Below are positions 8,598 through 16,984 of a DNA stretch of 64,000 nucleotides, piece after piece. The notes beneath the pieces are model-generated. The model was given only the letters and a program-made list of their open reading frames with translations. It had not been told where the DNA came from and did no database searches. The DNA is from an uncultured Lentisphaeria bacterium (GTDB lineage: Bacteria > Verrucomicrobiota > Lentisphaeria > Victivallales > UBA1829), in contig CASDPB010000021.1 in assembly GCA_949282305.1 (NCBI GenBank), forward strand, positions 1 through 64,000. Reading direction: 5' to 3'. Made by a program: the position numbers and the translations under genes. Numbering within the stretch: the first letter of the stretch is position 1; each line of letters starts with the position of its first letter.

Positions 8598-8630
8598 GTG
8601 CAGTCCCCGGCTGAAACACCGGGGCTGCAC
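8598..8630 (+). terminator. Hairpin after the GH4 gene
   Basis: GTGCAG-T-CCCCGG pairs with CCGGGG-CTGCAC around an eight-base loop, 20 bases after the GH4 stop. No T-run follows, so it may be a weak terminator or an mRNA-stabilising hairpin. Confidence 0.5.
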
Positions 8631-8866
8631 CGGTTCCGCAGTCTCCCCCATCTTTCTTCATTTCAGACATGAATGCCGCGCATACGGAACAACTCTCCGG
8701 CATATTCCCGCATTCCGCAGGTCAGGTTCCTTGAAAAAGCTCCCCGGCGGTGCAATCGCGCGCCGGACGGAACTCCCGCTTTTTTCCGCGCAAAAAGTGA
8801 ACTCAGGTGGAAAAATCCATACGGCAGATTATAGTATCAGGGTTGGAAAATTCATGAAAGGACGTT

Positions 8867-9451
8867 ATGAATCTGCCGGAATTATCTCAGACAATCCGCA
8901 AAGTCAGACTCGCGCAGGGAATGACTGTCGACCAGCTTGCGCAGAAGAGCGGCTTCAGCAAGGGCTTCATCTCCCAGGTGGAGAACTTCCGCATCACTCC
9001 TTCGCTCAAGGCACTGCTCCGCATCGCGGAAGCGCTCGGCATCCCGATGAGCAAATTGTTCGATGAAAACGGACAGAATGCGGAATACACCTTCGGATCC
9101 CTCAACTGCGGAGAGGAAATCCAGAGGAACGACAATACGCAATATGGGATCAGATACCTCGCTCTTGCCTACCGCCAGATAGGGCGCAAGATGGATCCGT
9201 TTGTTCTGGAATACACTCCTGCGACGCCGCGCGAGTTCATGCTTCACGACACCGAAGAGTTTTTCGTCCTGCTCGAAGGAGAAATAGAGTTTTACCTCTA
9301 TGACGACACAAACAAACGCGCGATGAAAGCCGGCGACACGCTCTATATGCGTGCCAACATTCCGCACAGAGTCACCTTGCGCAAAGGCTGCAGATACGCC
9401 AAAGCCATGTCGATCTATTCCGACTCCATGGGCGCCGATCTGCCGAAATGA
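8867..9451 (+). CDS. XRE-cupin transcriptional regulator
   Basis: Protein of 194 residues with two domains. Residues 5-60 are an XRE helix-turn-helix (LAQGMTVDQLAQKSGFSK, then SLKALLRIAEALGIPMSKLF). Residues 115-185 form a cupin barrel (HDTEEFFVLLEGEIEFYL, then GDTLYMRANIPHRVTL), the usual place for a small-molecule or metal site. This is the PuuR-like architecture. AAAGGA seven bases before the ATG supports the start. It faces the DUF4173 gene, with only ten bases between the two stop codons. No target operator could be assigned. Confidence 0.88.
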   Translation: MNLPELSQTIRKVRLAQGMTVDQLAQKSGFSKGFISQVENFRITPSLKALLRIAEALGIPMSKLFDENGQNAEYTFGSLNCGEEIQRNDNTQYGIRYLALAYRQIGRKMDPFVLEYTPATPREFMLHDTEEFFVLLEGEIEFYLYDDTNKRAMKAGDTLYMRANIPHRVTLRKGCRYAKAMSIYSDSMGADLPK

Positions 9452-9461
9452 TCTTTGTCCT

Positions 9462-10985
9462 CTAGTCCAGTTCCGTCTTCGCGGCATGGAGAATCACGGC
9501 GGCCCGGGGAGTCCAGGAGCGCCAGTTCCCAATCGCCTCTTCCAGACGGCGCACCTCCTGCTGCGCATCAAATCCTTGAGGAATCGAAATGCCTCGCTTC
9601 TGAACCCGGATCAAAACCGGAAGCGACGACGGAAGCAGAGCTTTCAGATATTTCACGTCCAGACGCGCAGGTCGCGGTCCCGCCTTTACAGCCTTGACGG
9701 TTTCACGGCAATGGGCAAAGTTGTATTCCGCGATGAAATACCGGAAATCCAAAAGCATCACCGCCAGCAGCACCACCAGAAGCTGTGCGGCATTTGCCCA
9801 GAGCAGCCATCGCAGATTTCTGCGATACAAAATCTTGCAGAAGATCAGACAGAGTCCCGCGCCAACCATCAGCATCCACGCCGCGGCGGCAACCCGAAGC
9901 CCGGTCAGACTGTAGACAGATACGTATTTCTCCAGACGCAGCAGTGAGGAAGCGACCAGAAACACGTTCTGCCCGAGCCAGATGTAAACCAGAATCCGCG
10001 CCCATTTCCAATCCGCGCCGGAACATCTTCCGCTGAAAGCCCAGAGCGTCATCCCGCCCGCAAGCAATGCGGTCGCGATCAGGGGATAGGCTCCGCGGTG
10101 TGCATATTCGGCATACGTCACTCCCGCCGGAAGTGCCGCTCCCGCCCAGAGATATTCCACATCCAGCAGATTCTGGACGAGAAACACCAGATTGAAGAGG
10201 ACAAGCCCGCGTGTCATGATCCTTGCAAGCAGCAGGGAAGATGCCGGCGAAAGCTCTTTCCGTGCGATTTTCCCGGTGCCGCTGCGGAAACTCTTGTAAA
10301 AACGCTCCCAGAGCGTCATCCCGGTCACGGCACAAGTCGTCAATGCCATAGCCAGCCAGAAGAACAGGCGCCCGGCGGACGGAAATTCGATTGTTCTTAT
10401 CCAGGCGAAAAGATGCTTGACCCATCCCTCCAGAATCGGGTTCGCGCTGGAAAAGAGAATGAAAAAGACCCATGCCCCCGCGACAGGCAGAACCCAGAGA
10501 AGGGCTCCCTTCATAAAACGGGTCAGGCGTCCCGTCTGTTCACTCTGCCTGTTCCAGCAGCTCCCGATCTGATAGAAACATTCCGGAAGAAACGTAAAGC
10601 AGAGCGCCGCCAGCTTCAGCCCCCATTGCTCCATTGAGGAGTCCGCGCGTTCCTCCCGGCAGAGAATCCGGAACACCAGAATGGAAGCACATGCGAAGAC
10701 CACCGCGAACAGGTCGCTGTAACAGAAAATCCCGATCCCGCAAAGAATGAACTGAATTCCCCAGAGAATCCGCGCAGTCACGGAAAGATAATCCTGCCGC
10801 CTCGGCCAGCAGATACCCAGAAAGCTCAGGTAAAACACCAGCAGCGGAATCGAGCCGGGGGAGGAAGAACGGTATAAAAGGAAATCCGCCAGAATCACCA
10901 TCATGAGAATCATCCAGATGCGCTGATGATCCGGATACCACAGATTGTATTGATACCGTTCCCGTTCCTGCTCCTGCTCCTGCAT
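9462..10985 (-). CDS. DUF4173 multi-pass membrane protein
   Basis: Protein of 507 residues with about ten to twelve hydrophobic segments. The segment around LFNLVFLVQNLLDVEYLW and AGVTYAEYAHRGAYPLI is the recognisable core of the DUF4173/DUF4153 membrane family, whose function is unknown. The ATG at 10985 is preceded by GGGGAGG, which rules out the longer in-frame extension. The N-terminus carries an in-frame hexanucleotide repeat giving QEQEQERER. A soluble tail of about 80 residues follows the last membrane segment. A good promoter lies at 11038..11066. Confidence 0.8.
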   Translation of the reverse strand: MQEQEQERERYQYNLWYPDHQRIWMILMMVILADFLLYRSSSPGSIPLLVFYLSFLGICWPRRQDYLSVTARILWGIQFILCGIGIFCYSDLFAVVFACASILVFRILCREERADSSMEQWGLKLAALCFTFLPECFYQIGSCWNRQSEQTGRLTRFMKGALLWVLPVAGAWVFFILFSSANPILEGWVKHLFAWIRTIEFPSAGRLFFWLAMALTTCAVTGMTLWERFYKSFRSGTGKIARKELSPASSLLLARIMTRGLVLFNLVFLVQNLLDVEYLWAGAALPAGVTYAEYAHRGAYPLIATALLAGGMTLWAFSGRCSGADWKWARILVYIWLGQNVFLVASSLLRLEKYVSVYSLTGLRVAAAAWMLMVGAGLCLIFCKILYRRNLRWLLWANAAQLLVVLLAVMLLDFRYFIAEYNFAHCRETVKAVKAGPRPARLDVKYLKALLPSSLPVLIRVQKRGISIPQGFDAQQEVRRLEEAIGNWRSWTPRAAVILHAAKTELD

Positions 10986-11037
10986 AAGACCTCCCCTTTT
11001 TGAATTCAATATACGCCCCGTATTCACCCTGCCGTCT

Positions 11038-11066
11038 ACTATAACCCGGAAGAAGATTTTTTTCAA
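11038..11066 (-). promoter_or_regulatory. Sigma70-type promoter for the DUF4173 gene
   Basis: Minus-strand TTGAAA (11061-11066), 17-base spacer, TATAGT (11038-11043), about 50 bases before the ATG. The rest of the 305-base gap between the divergent genes (10986-11290) shows nothing beyond this promoter and the one at 11232..11259. Confidence 0.55.
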
Positions 11067-11231
11067 GACGCGTCCCGCATTTTCGACTGCGTCACGCGCC
11101 GCCCGCATTTCCGAAACCGGGGAGATATGCCGGAAATCCGGACAGCCCTGCACGAGGCGGCTTTTCCGTGCACATGTCTGCCGGTTTTATGGCGACTCGT
11201 TCAAAAACTCGGAAAAAAGACGGTTTCTTCA

Positions 11232-11259
11232 TTGATTTTCAGAAAAAAAACGGTATATT
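11232..11259 (+). promoter_or_regulatory. Promoter for the small exported protein at 11291
   Basis: TTGATT (11232-11237), 16-base spacer, TATATT (11254-11259), 31 bases before the ATG. A TATTAT two bases downstream could serve instead with an 18-base spacer. Confidence 0.45.
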
Positions 11260-11290
11260 ATACGGATTCAAAATAAACAGGAAAGTAATT

Positions 11291-11698
11291 ATGAGAAAGT
11301 CAAGGCTGTTTTTTCTTCTGGTTCTTGCCGCGGTAGGCATTACAGCCCTGTGCTATTCCCATGAACTGTCCGACGTGAAGCTGGCGGAAATTCCCCTGCT
11401 CTGTTCTGAAGACGAGGATGCAATCGGTTCCGTCAGCAGAAAACAGAAATATCAGGAAACAGACACAGTCCTTACCGATTTCATACTGGAAAATCAGGCG
11501 GGCGGTCTGCGGATCGCATCCATAGCGCGCAGGCTTCTGCCGGGAACCGCCGTAAGGAATCCGCAGGATATTTTCCTGGAACTTTCTTCCATTCATGAAT
11601 TCACCTCCGGCACTTACCGGATTCATTATGAACTAATTCCCTTTATTACCGTATTCATATCTGATACGACTCCATCAAGGGACGGGCCCGCAGTCTGA
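11291..11698 (+). CDS. Small exported or membrane-anchored protein of unknown function
   Basis: Protein of 135 residues. AGGAAAG just before the ATG at 11291, and a Lys/Arg-led hydrophobic stretch (RKSRLFFLLVLAAVGITAL) starting there, pick this start over an upstream in-frame ATG. The rest is polar with no motif I recognise. It stands alone between the DUF4173 gene and the oad operon. Confidence 0.5.
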   Translation: MRKSRLFFLLVLAAVGITALCYSHELSDVKLAEIPLLCSEDEDAIGSVSRKQKYQETDTVLTDFILENQAGGLRIASIARRLLPGTAVRNPQDIFLELSSIHEFTSGTYRIHYELIPFITVFISDTTPSRDGPAV

Positions 11699-11900
11699 CC
11701 TCCCCCTTTCACAATCAGTATTGGCACAGACATCGCAAAAGAACTGAAAACGCATATTTCCACGGGAAAATGTGTGTCGCGTTCTCCGTCCTGCCGAATA
11801 CAACTAAAAATTAAATCAATTCAAAGAAACGGCTGCACTGACGGGATTTTCTTATTTGATTCCGTTCCGTTGTCCGTCAATTTTATGGAGTCAGTATTTT

Positions 11901-13712
11901 ATGAAAAAGATCAATTTTATGCTTACAGCCTTCCGCGACGGTTTTCAATCCGTATTCGGAGCCAGAGTTTTTTCCTGTGATTTTCTGCCGGTCGTCGAAG
12001 AGGCGGCGGCAGCGGGAATCGAACATTTTGAAGCGGGCGGCGGCGCCCTGTTCCAGGCGGCATATTTCTATTCCAACGAAGACGCTTTCCAGGTCATGGA
12101 CAATTTCCGCAAAGCGGCAGGTTCCCAGGCGAATCTCCAGACACTCGCCCGCGGCATCAATGTGGTAGGCCTTGATTCCCAGCCGCGCGACATCATCAAG
12201 CTGCACGCCAACCTGATGAAGAAACACGGCATCACCACCATCCGCAACTTCGATGCGCTCAACGATGTCAACAACCTCATTTACAGCGGCAAGTGCATTG
12301 CCGAAGCGGGACTCAATCACGAAGTCACGATCACCATGATGGAACTGCCTCCCGGATGTGACGGGCATAGCGCAGAGTTCTATGAAACGGTTCTCCGCCG
12401 CATTCTCGACTCCGGCATTCCTTATACTTCGCTCTGCTTCAAAGATGCGTCCGGCACATCCTGCCCGCAGAAGGTCTTCAATACGATCAAGATGGCACGC
12501 AAGCTCCTGGGAGAGCAGACGCCGATCGTATTTCATTCGCATGAAACAGCCGGATGCAGCGTGCTTGCCTACAAAGCGGCGCTTGAAGCCGGTGCGGATC
12601 AGATCGACCTCTCCATTGCCCCGCTTTCCGGCGGAACCTGCCAGCCGGACATCCTCACCATGTGGCACGCCCTGCGCGGCACCGAGTTCACACTCGACAT
12701 TGATTATCAGAAGATTGTCAAGCTCGAACAGAGTCTCAAGGAGGCGCTGAAAGATTATTTCATGCCGCCGGAAGCCACGATGGTCAATCCGCTGATCCCG
12801 TTCTTCCCCATGCCCGGAGGCGCACTCACGGCAAACACGCAGATGCTGCGCGACAACGGGCTCATGGACAAGTATTCCGAAGTCATCGCCGCAATGGGCG
12901 ATGTTGTAATCCGCGGCGGCTACGGCACTTCCGTCACGCCGGTCTCCCAGTTCTACTTCCAGCAGGCATTCAACAACGTCATGTTCGGACCGTGGAAGAA
13001 AATCGCGGAAGGCTACGGCAAAATGGTGCTCGGCTATTTCGGCAAGACGCCATCGCAGCCGGATCCTGAAATTGTCAAGATTGCGTCGGAACAGCTCAAG
13101 CTGCAGCCGACTTCCGCCAATCCCATGGATCTCAACGACGCCAATCCCGCCAAAGGACGCGCCGCCGCCATCGCCATGCTTGAAGCCAACAAACTTCCGA
13201 CCACCGATGAAAATATCTTCATCGCGGCGTCCTGCCTTGAAAAAGGAATTGCGTTCCTCAAGGGGGAAGGCAAAATCGGCGTCCGCAAAAACGTCGGAAA
13301 GGAACAGAAGACGGAGAAAACCGCCGCGGGGGCAAAACAGCTTCTGGTCACGATCAACGGCAATGAATACAATGTGAAACTTGATAAAGGCACAGCCGTC
13401 ATCAACGGTCAGAGCTATGCCTATGATGTGAAAGCGGCGGAGGGCGGCGCCAGCGCAATGGAAACAGCCGCAACCGGCTCCTCGGTTGAAAAATTCAAGG
13501 AGGTTCACGCGACTCTGCCGGGGACTGTAATCCGGATTCTGGTCAAGCCGGGCGAACACGTCAAGGCGGAACAGCCGCTCATGATTCTCGAAGCGATGAA
13601 GATGGAAACGCAGGTCACTTCCCCGATAGACGGCATTGTCGCGAAATTTCAGGTCAACGCACAGGATCAGGTTCAGACCGGCTCCCTCCTTGCACTGATC
13701 AAATACGAGTAA
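11901..13712 (+). CDS. oadA: Oxaloacetate decarboxylase alpha subunit (biotin carboxyltransferase)
   Basis: Protein of 603 residues. The N-terminal part (about 5-270) is an HMGL-like carboxyltransferase barrel: metal ligands Asp13 (FRD), His212 and His214 (FHSHETAG), and the carboxylated Lys181 in FKDASG. A conserved middle domain follows, then a linker (about 475-525) and a C-terminal biotinyl domain with LEAMKMET, biotin on Lys567. It would transfer CO2 from oxaloacetate to biotin for release by the membrane beta subunit. The N-terminal motif reads TAFRDGFQS instead of the common DTTLRDAHQS, so the branch is divergent. It is followed by oadB and oadG. A weakly spaced GGAG precedes the ATG. 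Confidence 0.9.
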   Translation: MKKINFMLTAFRDGFQSVFGARVFSCDFLPVVEEAAAAGIEHFEAGGGALFQAAYFYSNEDAFQVMDNFRKAAGSQANLQTLARGINVVGLDSQPRDIIKLHANLMKKHGITTIRNFDALNDVNNLIYSGKCIAEAGLNHEVTITMMELPPGCDGHSAEFYETVLRRILDSGIPYTSLCFKDASGTSCPQKVFNTIKMARKLLGEQTPIVFHSHETAGCSVLAYKAALEAGADQIDLSIAPLSGGTCQPDILTMWHALRGTEFTLDIDYQKIVKLEQSLKEALKDYFMPPEATMVNPLIPFFPMPGGALTANTQMLRDNGLMDKYSEVIAAMGDVVIRGGYGTSVTPVSQFYFQQAFNNVMFGPWKKIAEGYGKMVLGYFGKTPSQPDPEIVKIASEQLKLQPTSANPMDLNDANPAKGRAAAIAMLEANKLPTTDENIFIAASCLEKGIAFLKGEGKIGVRKNVGKEQKTEKTAAGAKQLLVTINGNEYNVKLDKGTAVINGQSYAYDVKAAEGGASAMETAATGSSVEKFKEVHATLPGTVIRILVKPGEHVKAEQPLMILEAMKMETQVTSPIDGIVAKFQVNAQDQVQTGSLLALIKYE

Positions 13713-13725
13713 GCGAGGTGCGGAA

Positions 13726-14970
13726 ATGGAATATTTCAGTAATTTGACAGAGATTTTCCAGGGCATTGATCTGCTCCTGAAATCTGATCCGAAAATCGTG
13801 CTTGTCCGGCTCCTGCTGATTATTCTCGGGGGCGTCATGATCTATCTCGGCAAAAAAGGCGTGCTCGAAGCGCTCCTGATGATCCCGATGGGACTCGGCA
13901 TGTGCACGATCAACGCTTCGCTCATGTTCTTCGACCCGATCAACATGGTCAACAAGACACCGGTTGATCCCACAAAGGTGGGCACCCTGTTTCTTGATTC
14001 AACGGTCGCCAACAACGATCAGCTCATGACGCTGATGCAGGTGGACTGGCTTCAGCCGATCTATACGCTGGCATTCAGCAACGGCCTGATCGCGTGTCTG
14101 ATCTTCATCGGCATCGGTTCCCTGCTGGACGTCGGTTTCGTGATGTGCCGCCCGTATGTCAGCATGTTCCTTGCGGTCTGCGGCGAAATGGGAACCCTGC
14201 TGGTGCTCCCGATCGCAACGCTGTTCGGGATGAATCTCCATGAAGCGGCGTCCATTGCGCTGGTCGGCGGCGCGGACGGACCGATGGTTCTGTTCGGTTC
14301 GCTCAAAATGGCGCCGGATCTTTTCGTTCCGATCACAATCGTGGCATATCTGTATCTGGGACTGGCATACGGCGGGTTCCCGTATCTGGTCAAATTCATG
14401 ATACCGAAAAAACTGATCGGCATCAAGATGCCCGAAGAGAAAAAGGCGGTTCCGATCACTTCGGGGCAGAAGCTGGTTTTCGCGATCTGCGCCTGCGTGC
14501 TCCTCTCGTTCCTCTTCCCCGTGGCGTCGCCGCTGTTCTTCTCGCTGTTCCTCGGAATCGCGATCCGCGAATCCGGGCTTGAGAAGTTCCAGTACATTGT
14601 CAGCGAACTGGTGCTTTACGGCTCCACGCTGATGCTGGGGCTACTGCTCGGAGTCCTCTGCGACGCCCATACGATCATGAATCCGAAAGTGCTTCCGCTA
14701 CTTCTGCTCGGAATCCTCGCCCTGCTGCTCTCCGGAGTCGGCGGGCTGCTCGGCGGCTACATCATGTATTTCATCACCGGCGGAAAATACAATCCGGTGA
14801 TCGGCATTGCGGCGGTGAGCTGCGTGCCCAGCACGGCGAAGGTCGCACAGAAATGCGTGTCCAAGGTCAATCCGAGCGCAATCATCATGCCTCATGCACT
14901 GGGCGCGAACATCTGCGGCGTAATCACGACCGCGATCATCACGGCAATCTATATGAGCCTCATCAAGTAA
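13726..14970 (+). CDS. oadB: Oxaloacetate decarboxylase beta subunit (Na+ pump)
   Basis: Protein of 414 residues with about ten membrane segments. It decarboxylates carboxybiotin and pumps Na+ outward. Family signatures are visible: GADGPMVLFGSLKMAPDLF near the middle and GGKYNPVIGIAAVSCVPSTAK with MPHALGANICGVI near the end. It starts 13 bases after oadA, preceded by a GAGG stretch, and is followed by oadG, so the three are one operon. Confidence 0.92.
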   Translation: MEYFSNLTEIFQGIDLLLKSDPKIVLVRLLLIILGGVMIYLGKKGVLEALLMIPMGLGMCTINASLMFFDPINMVNKTPVDPTKVGTLFLDSTVANNDQLMTLMQVDWLQPIYTLAFSNGLIACLIFIGIGSLLDVGFVMCRPYVSMFLAVCGEMGTLLVLPIATLFGMNLHEAASIALVGGADGPMVLFGSLKMAPDLFVPITIVAYLYLGLAYGGFPYLVKFMIPKKLIGIKMPEEKKAVPITSGQKLVFAICACVLLSFLFPVASPLFFSLFLGIAIRESGLEKFQYIVSELVLYGSTLMLGLLLGVLCDAHTIMNPKVLPLLLLGILALLLSGVGGLLGGYIMYFITGGKYNPVIGIAAVSCVPSTAKVAQKCVSKVNPSAIIMPHALGANICGVITTAIITAIYMSLIK

Positions 14971-14986
14971 AGGAGGATACAGCAAT

Positions 14987-15184
14987 ATGTTTATGTCTGC
15001 ATTGAAAGTCATGCTTGAGACTTTGGTTCTGACGGCGATTGTCTCTCTGGTCGTCGCCGTTCTGATTCAGCTTCTGGTCAAGCTCATTCACAAGATTTCC
15101 GCAAGGAAAAATCCGGCGGAAAACACGAAAGAGATCGAAGCGGCTCTGCTGATCGCCATTGCCGCTTCCGAACAGGAACAGTAA
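14987..15184 (+). CDS. oadG: Oxaloacetate decarboxylase gamma-like subunit
   Basis: Protein of 65 residues: one N-terminal membrane helix (about 6-35), then a short charged region and an Ala/Ile tail (EIEAALLIAIAASEQEQ) like the C-termini of OadG-type subunits. It would anchor and assemble the complex. AGGAGG ten bases before the ATG. The call rests on size, shape and position after oadB, since such subunits are poorly conserved. A terminator follows at once. Confidence 0.75.
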   Translation: MFMSALKVMLETLVLTAIVSLVVAVLIQLLVKLIHKISARKNPAENTKEIEAALLIAIAASEQEQ

Positions 15185-15195
15185 CGCAGGAGAAA

Positions 15196-15242
15196 GGACT
15201 GTCCGCTGCCTCTGCCGGCGGCAGTCCGCAGTCCATATTTTT
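15196..15242 (+). terminator. Terminator of the oad operon
   Basis: GGACTG (15196-15201) pairs with CAGTCC (15229-15234) and encloses a CTGCC/GGCAG inner stem, followed by ATATTTTT. It lies 12 bases after the oadG stop. Confidence 0.6.
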
Positions 15243-15433
15243 GCCCTCTGCTCTTTTCGGGGCTGGGAAGAGTGGAGGGCATTTCACTGTTTCAGCAGAA
15301 ACGGCGGCTAAAATCCTGAATTCCGCTCCGTCAGGTTCTCTCCACGGAAAAAAGACAGTGCGGCATATCGCCATGATAATACCGTGCGGTAAATTCCCGT
15401 TCTTTCCTCATGCCGATCACCGTAACGACATGC

Positions 15434-15473
15434 AAAACGGGATATGACTCGTGCATTCAGAATCATATCCCGC
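15434..15473 (-). terminator. Terminator of the 2-oxoacid oxidoreductase operon
   Basis: A perfect ten-base stem, CGGGATATGA (15438-15447) with TCATATCCCG (15463-15472), followed on the minus strand by four T. It sits about 20 bases beyond the last stop of the minus-strand operon. The remaining bases between the two terminators hold no recognisable gene. Confidence 0.75.
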
Positions 15474-15493
15474 TCAGATTTCCGGCAAACCGG

Positions 15494-16984
15494 TTACGCT
15501 TTACGCGCCTTGATGCGCTCCAGCGCCACTTTCTTGCCCTCGTAGAAGGCATAAAGATTCTGCTTGATTACTTCGGGCTTGCTGCTGAAACCGTCGATGA
15601 TCGCCTCCTCGAACGCGCGGTCGAAATCCATCTTGTCCTCGCCTTCGAGATAGTGGTCGATCAGAATCACGGAAAGCGCACCCAGAATCACCGAATTCGC
15701 GCATTTGTGATTGCCGACGCGATTCGTGGCGATGTCAAGCGCATCAATGCCGAGCACTTTTTTATCTTCGCCGACGTCGGGGCGCTTCATCGTCGAACTG
15801 TCATACAGCAGTACGCCGTTCGGCTTGAGCTCATGGATAAACTTTTCCAGAGCGGTCTGCGTCATGGCGATCAGCAGATTGCAGTCGCGGTCGATCAAGG
15901 GCGAAGGAATCTTGTTGTGACTCAGGATGATGGAACAGCTTGCGGAGCCGCCGCGCTGTTCGGGGCCGTAGGATGGCATCCATGTGACGTTGAAATTGCG
16001 CAGTTTCGCCATGTTCGCCAGCATGATCCCGAGACTGAGAATCCCCTGCCCGCCGAAGCCGCCGATCTTGATCCGGCGTTCGTAATTGAAAATCTTCGAC
16101 TCGTTCCGGAAGGTCTTCGGAACCCCGATATTGAGTTTGCGGGGGAACAAAAGTTCCCTGACCTTTTCCGGATCGTGAACCGGCGGGGGCGGCAGCGGGG
16201 CAAACGCAACCTCGGAATTGTCCCGGAAACACCCCAGCGGGAAATACTTCGTCATGCGCTCTTCGATGAATGCGTTAATCTCCTGCGCGCTCATCTTGAA
16301 GTTCACGGGACACGGTGAAAGCACTTCGACCAGGGAAAAACCACGCCGTTCCCGGAGATTCTTCACCGCTTTGAAAACGGCTTTCCTCGCATCGCGGATA
16401 TGCGCAGTCGTCGTCAGTGCGACGCGCTCAATGTAAACCGGAGATTCCAATGTGTTCGCTAGTTCGCACACCTTCAGCGGAAACCCGTCTGTCGCCGTAT
16501 TGCGCCCGTAAGGCGAGGTCACGGTCTTCTGTCCCGGCAAAGTCGTGGGCGCCATCTGCCCGCCGGTCATGCCGTAATTTGCGTTGTTGACAAAGAACAC
16601 GGTCATTTTCTCGCCGCGGTTCGCCGCCTGGATGAACTCGTTGAACCCGATTGCGCCGAGATCGCCGTCCCCCTGATAGGAGATCACGAACGATTCCGGG
16701 TTGGCGCGGGAAACGCCGGTTCCCACCGCGGGAGCGCGTCCGTGCGCCACGGAAATGCTTCCGCAGTTGAAATAATAATAGGCGAACACGGCACAGCCGA
16801 CCGGAGCGATCAGAACCGTGTCTTTCTGAATGCCGTGATATTCAATCGCCTCGGCAATCAGCTTATGAAGAATGCCATGTCCGCAGCCGGGACAGTAGTG
16901 CATGTTTTTCTTGATCGGACCGGGTCTGCGCTCGAACGTATCGAAGAAGACGGACGATTTTCCAAACTTGACTTTCTCACTCAT
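15494..16984 (-). CDS. 2-oxoacid:ferredoxin oxidoreductase, fused beta and gamma subunits
   Basis: Protein of 496 residues. Residues 1 to about 265 are the thiamine-diphosphate beta subunit: CPGCGHGILHKL, then GDGDLGAIGFNEFIQA and NNANYGMTGGQ binding the cofactor. Residues about 300-496 are the gamma subunit, starting at KIGGFGGQGILSLGIMLA and running through SYGPEQRGGSASC. These are usually separate proteins in related operons. With the alpha subunit and ferredoxin upstream it would oxidise a 2-oxoacid to its acyl-CoA and reduce ferredoxin. The ATG overlaps the alpha stop (ATGA), implying coupled translation. Whether the substrate is a branched-chain oxoacid or 2-oxoglutarate cannot be told from sequence alone. 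Confidence 0.9.
   Translation of the reverse strand: MSEKVKFGKSSVFFDTFERRPGPIKKNMHYCPGCGHGILHKLIAEAIEYHGIQKDTVLIAPVGCAVFAYYYFNCGSISVAHGRAPAVGTGVSRANPESFVISYQGDGDLGAIGFNEFIQAANRGEKMTVFFVNNANYGMTGGQMAPTTLPGQKTVTSPYGRNTATDGFPLKVCELANTLESPVYIERVALTTTAHIRDARKAVFKAVKNLRERRGFSLVEVLSPCPVNFKMSAQEINAFIEERMTKYFPLGCFRDNSEVAFAPLPPPPVHDPEKVRELLFPRKLNIGVPKTFRNESKIFNYERRIKIGGFGGQGILSLGIMLANMAKLRNFNVTWMPSYGPEQRGGSASCSIILSHNKIPSPLIDRDCNLLIAMTQTALEKFIHELKPNGVLLYDSSTMKRPDVGEDKKVLGIDALDIATNRVGNHKCANSVILGALSVILIDHYLEGEDKMDFDRAFEEAIIDGFSSKPEVIKQNLYAFYEGKKVALERIKARKA

Noticed and set aside
10953-10985. Hexanucleotide repeat at the start of the DUF4173 gene as a phase-variation switch
   Set aside because: The repeat unit is six bases (CAGGAG), so slippage would keep the frame; it only changes the number of Gln-Glu pairs.
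11883-13838. A 651-codon open frame on the minus strand
   Set aside because: It lies opposite oadA and oadB, has no family motif, and arises from the GC-rich third positions of the real genes.
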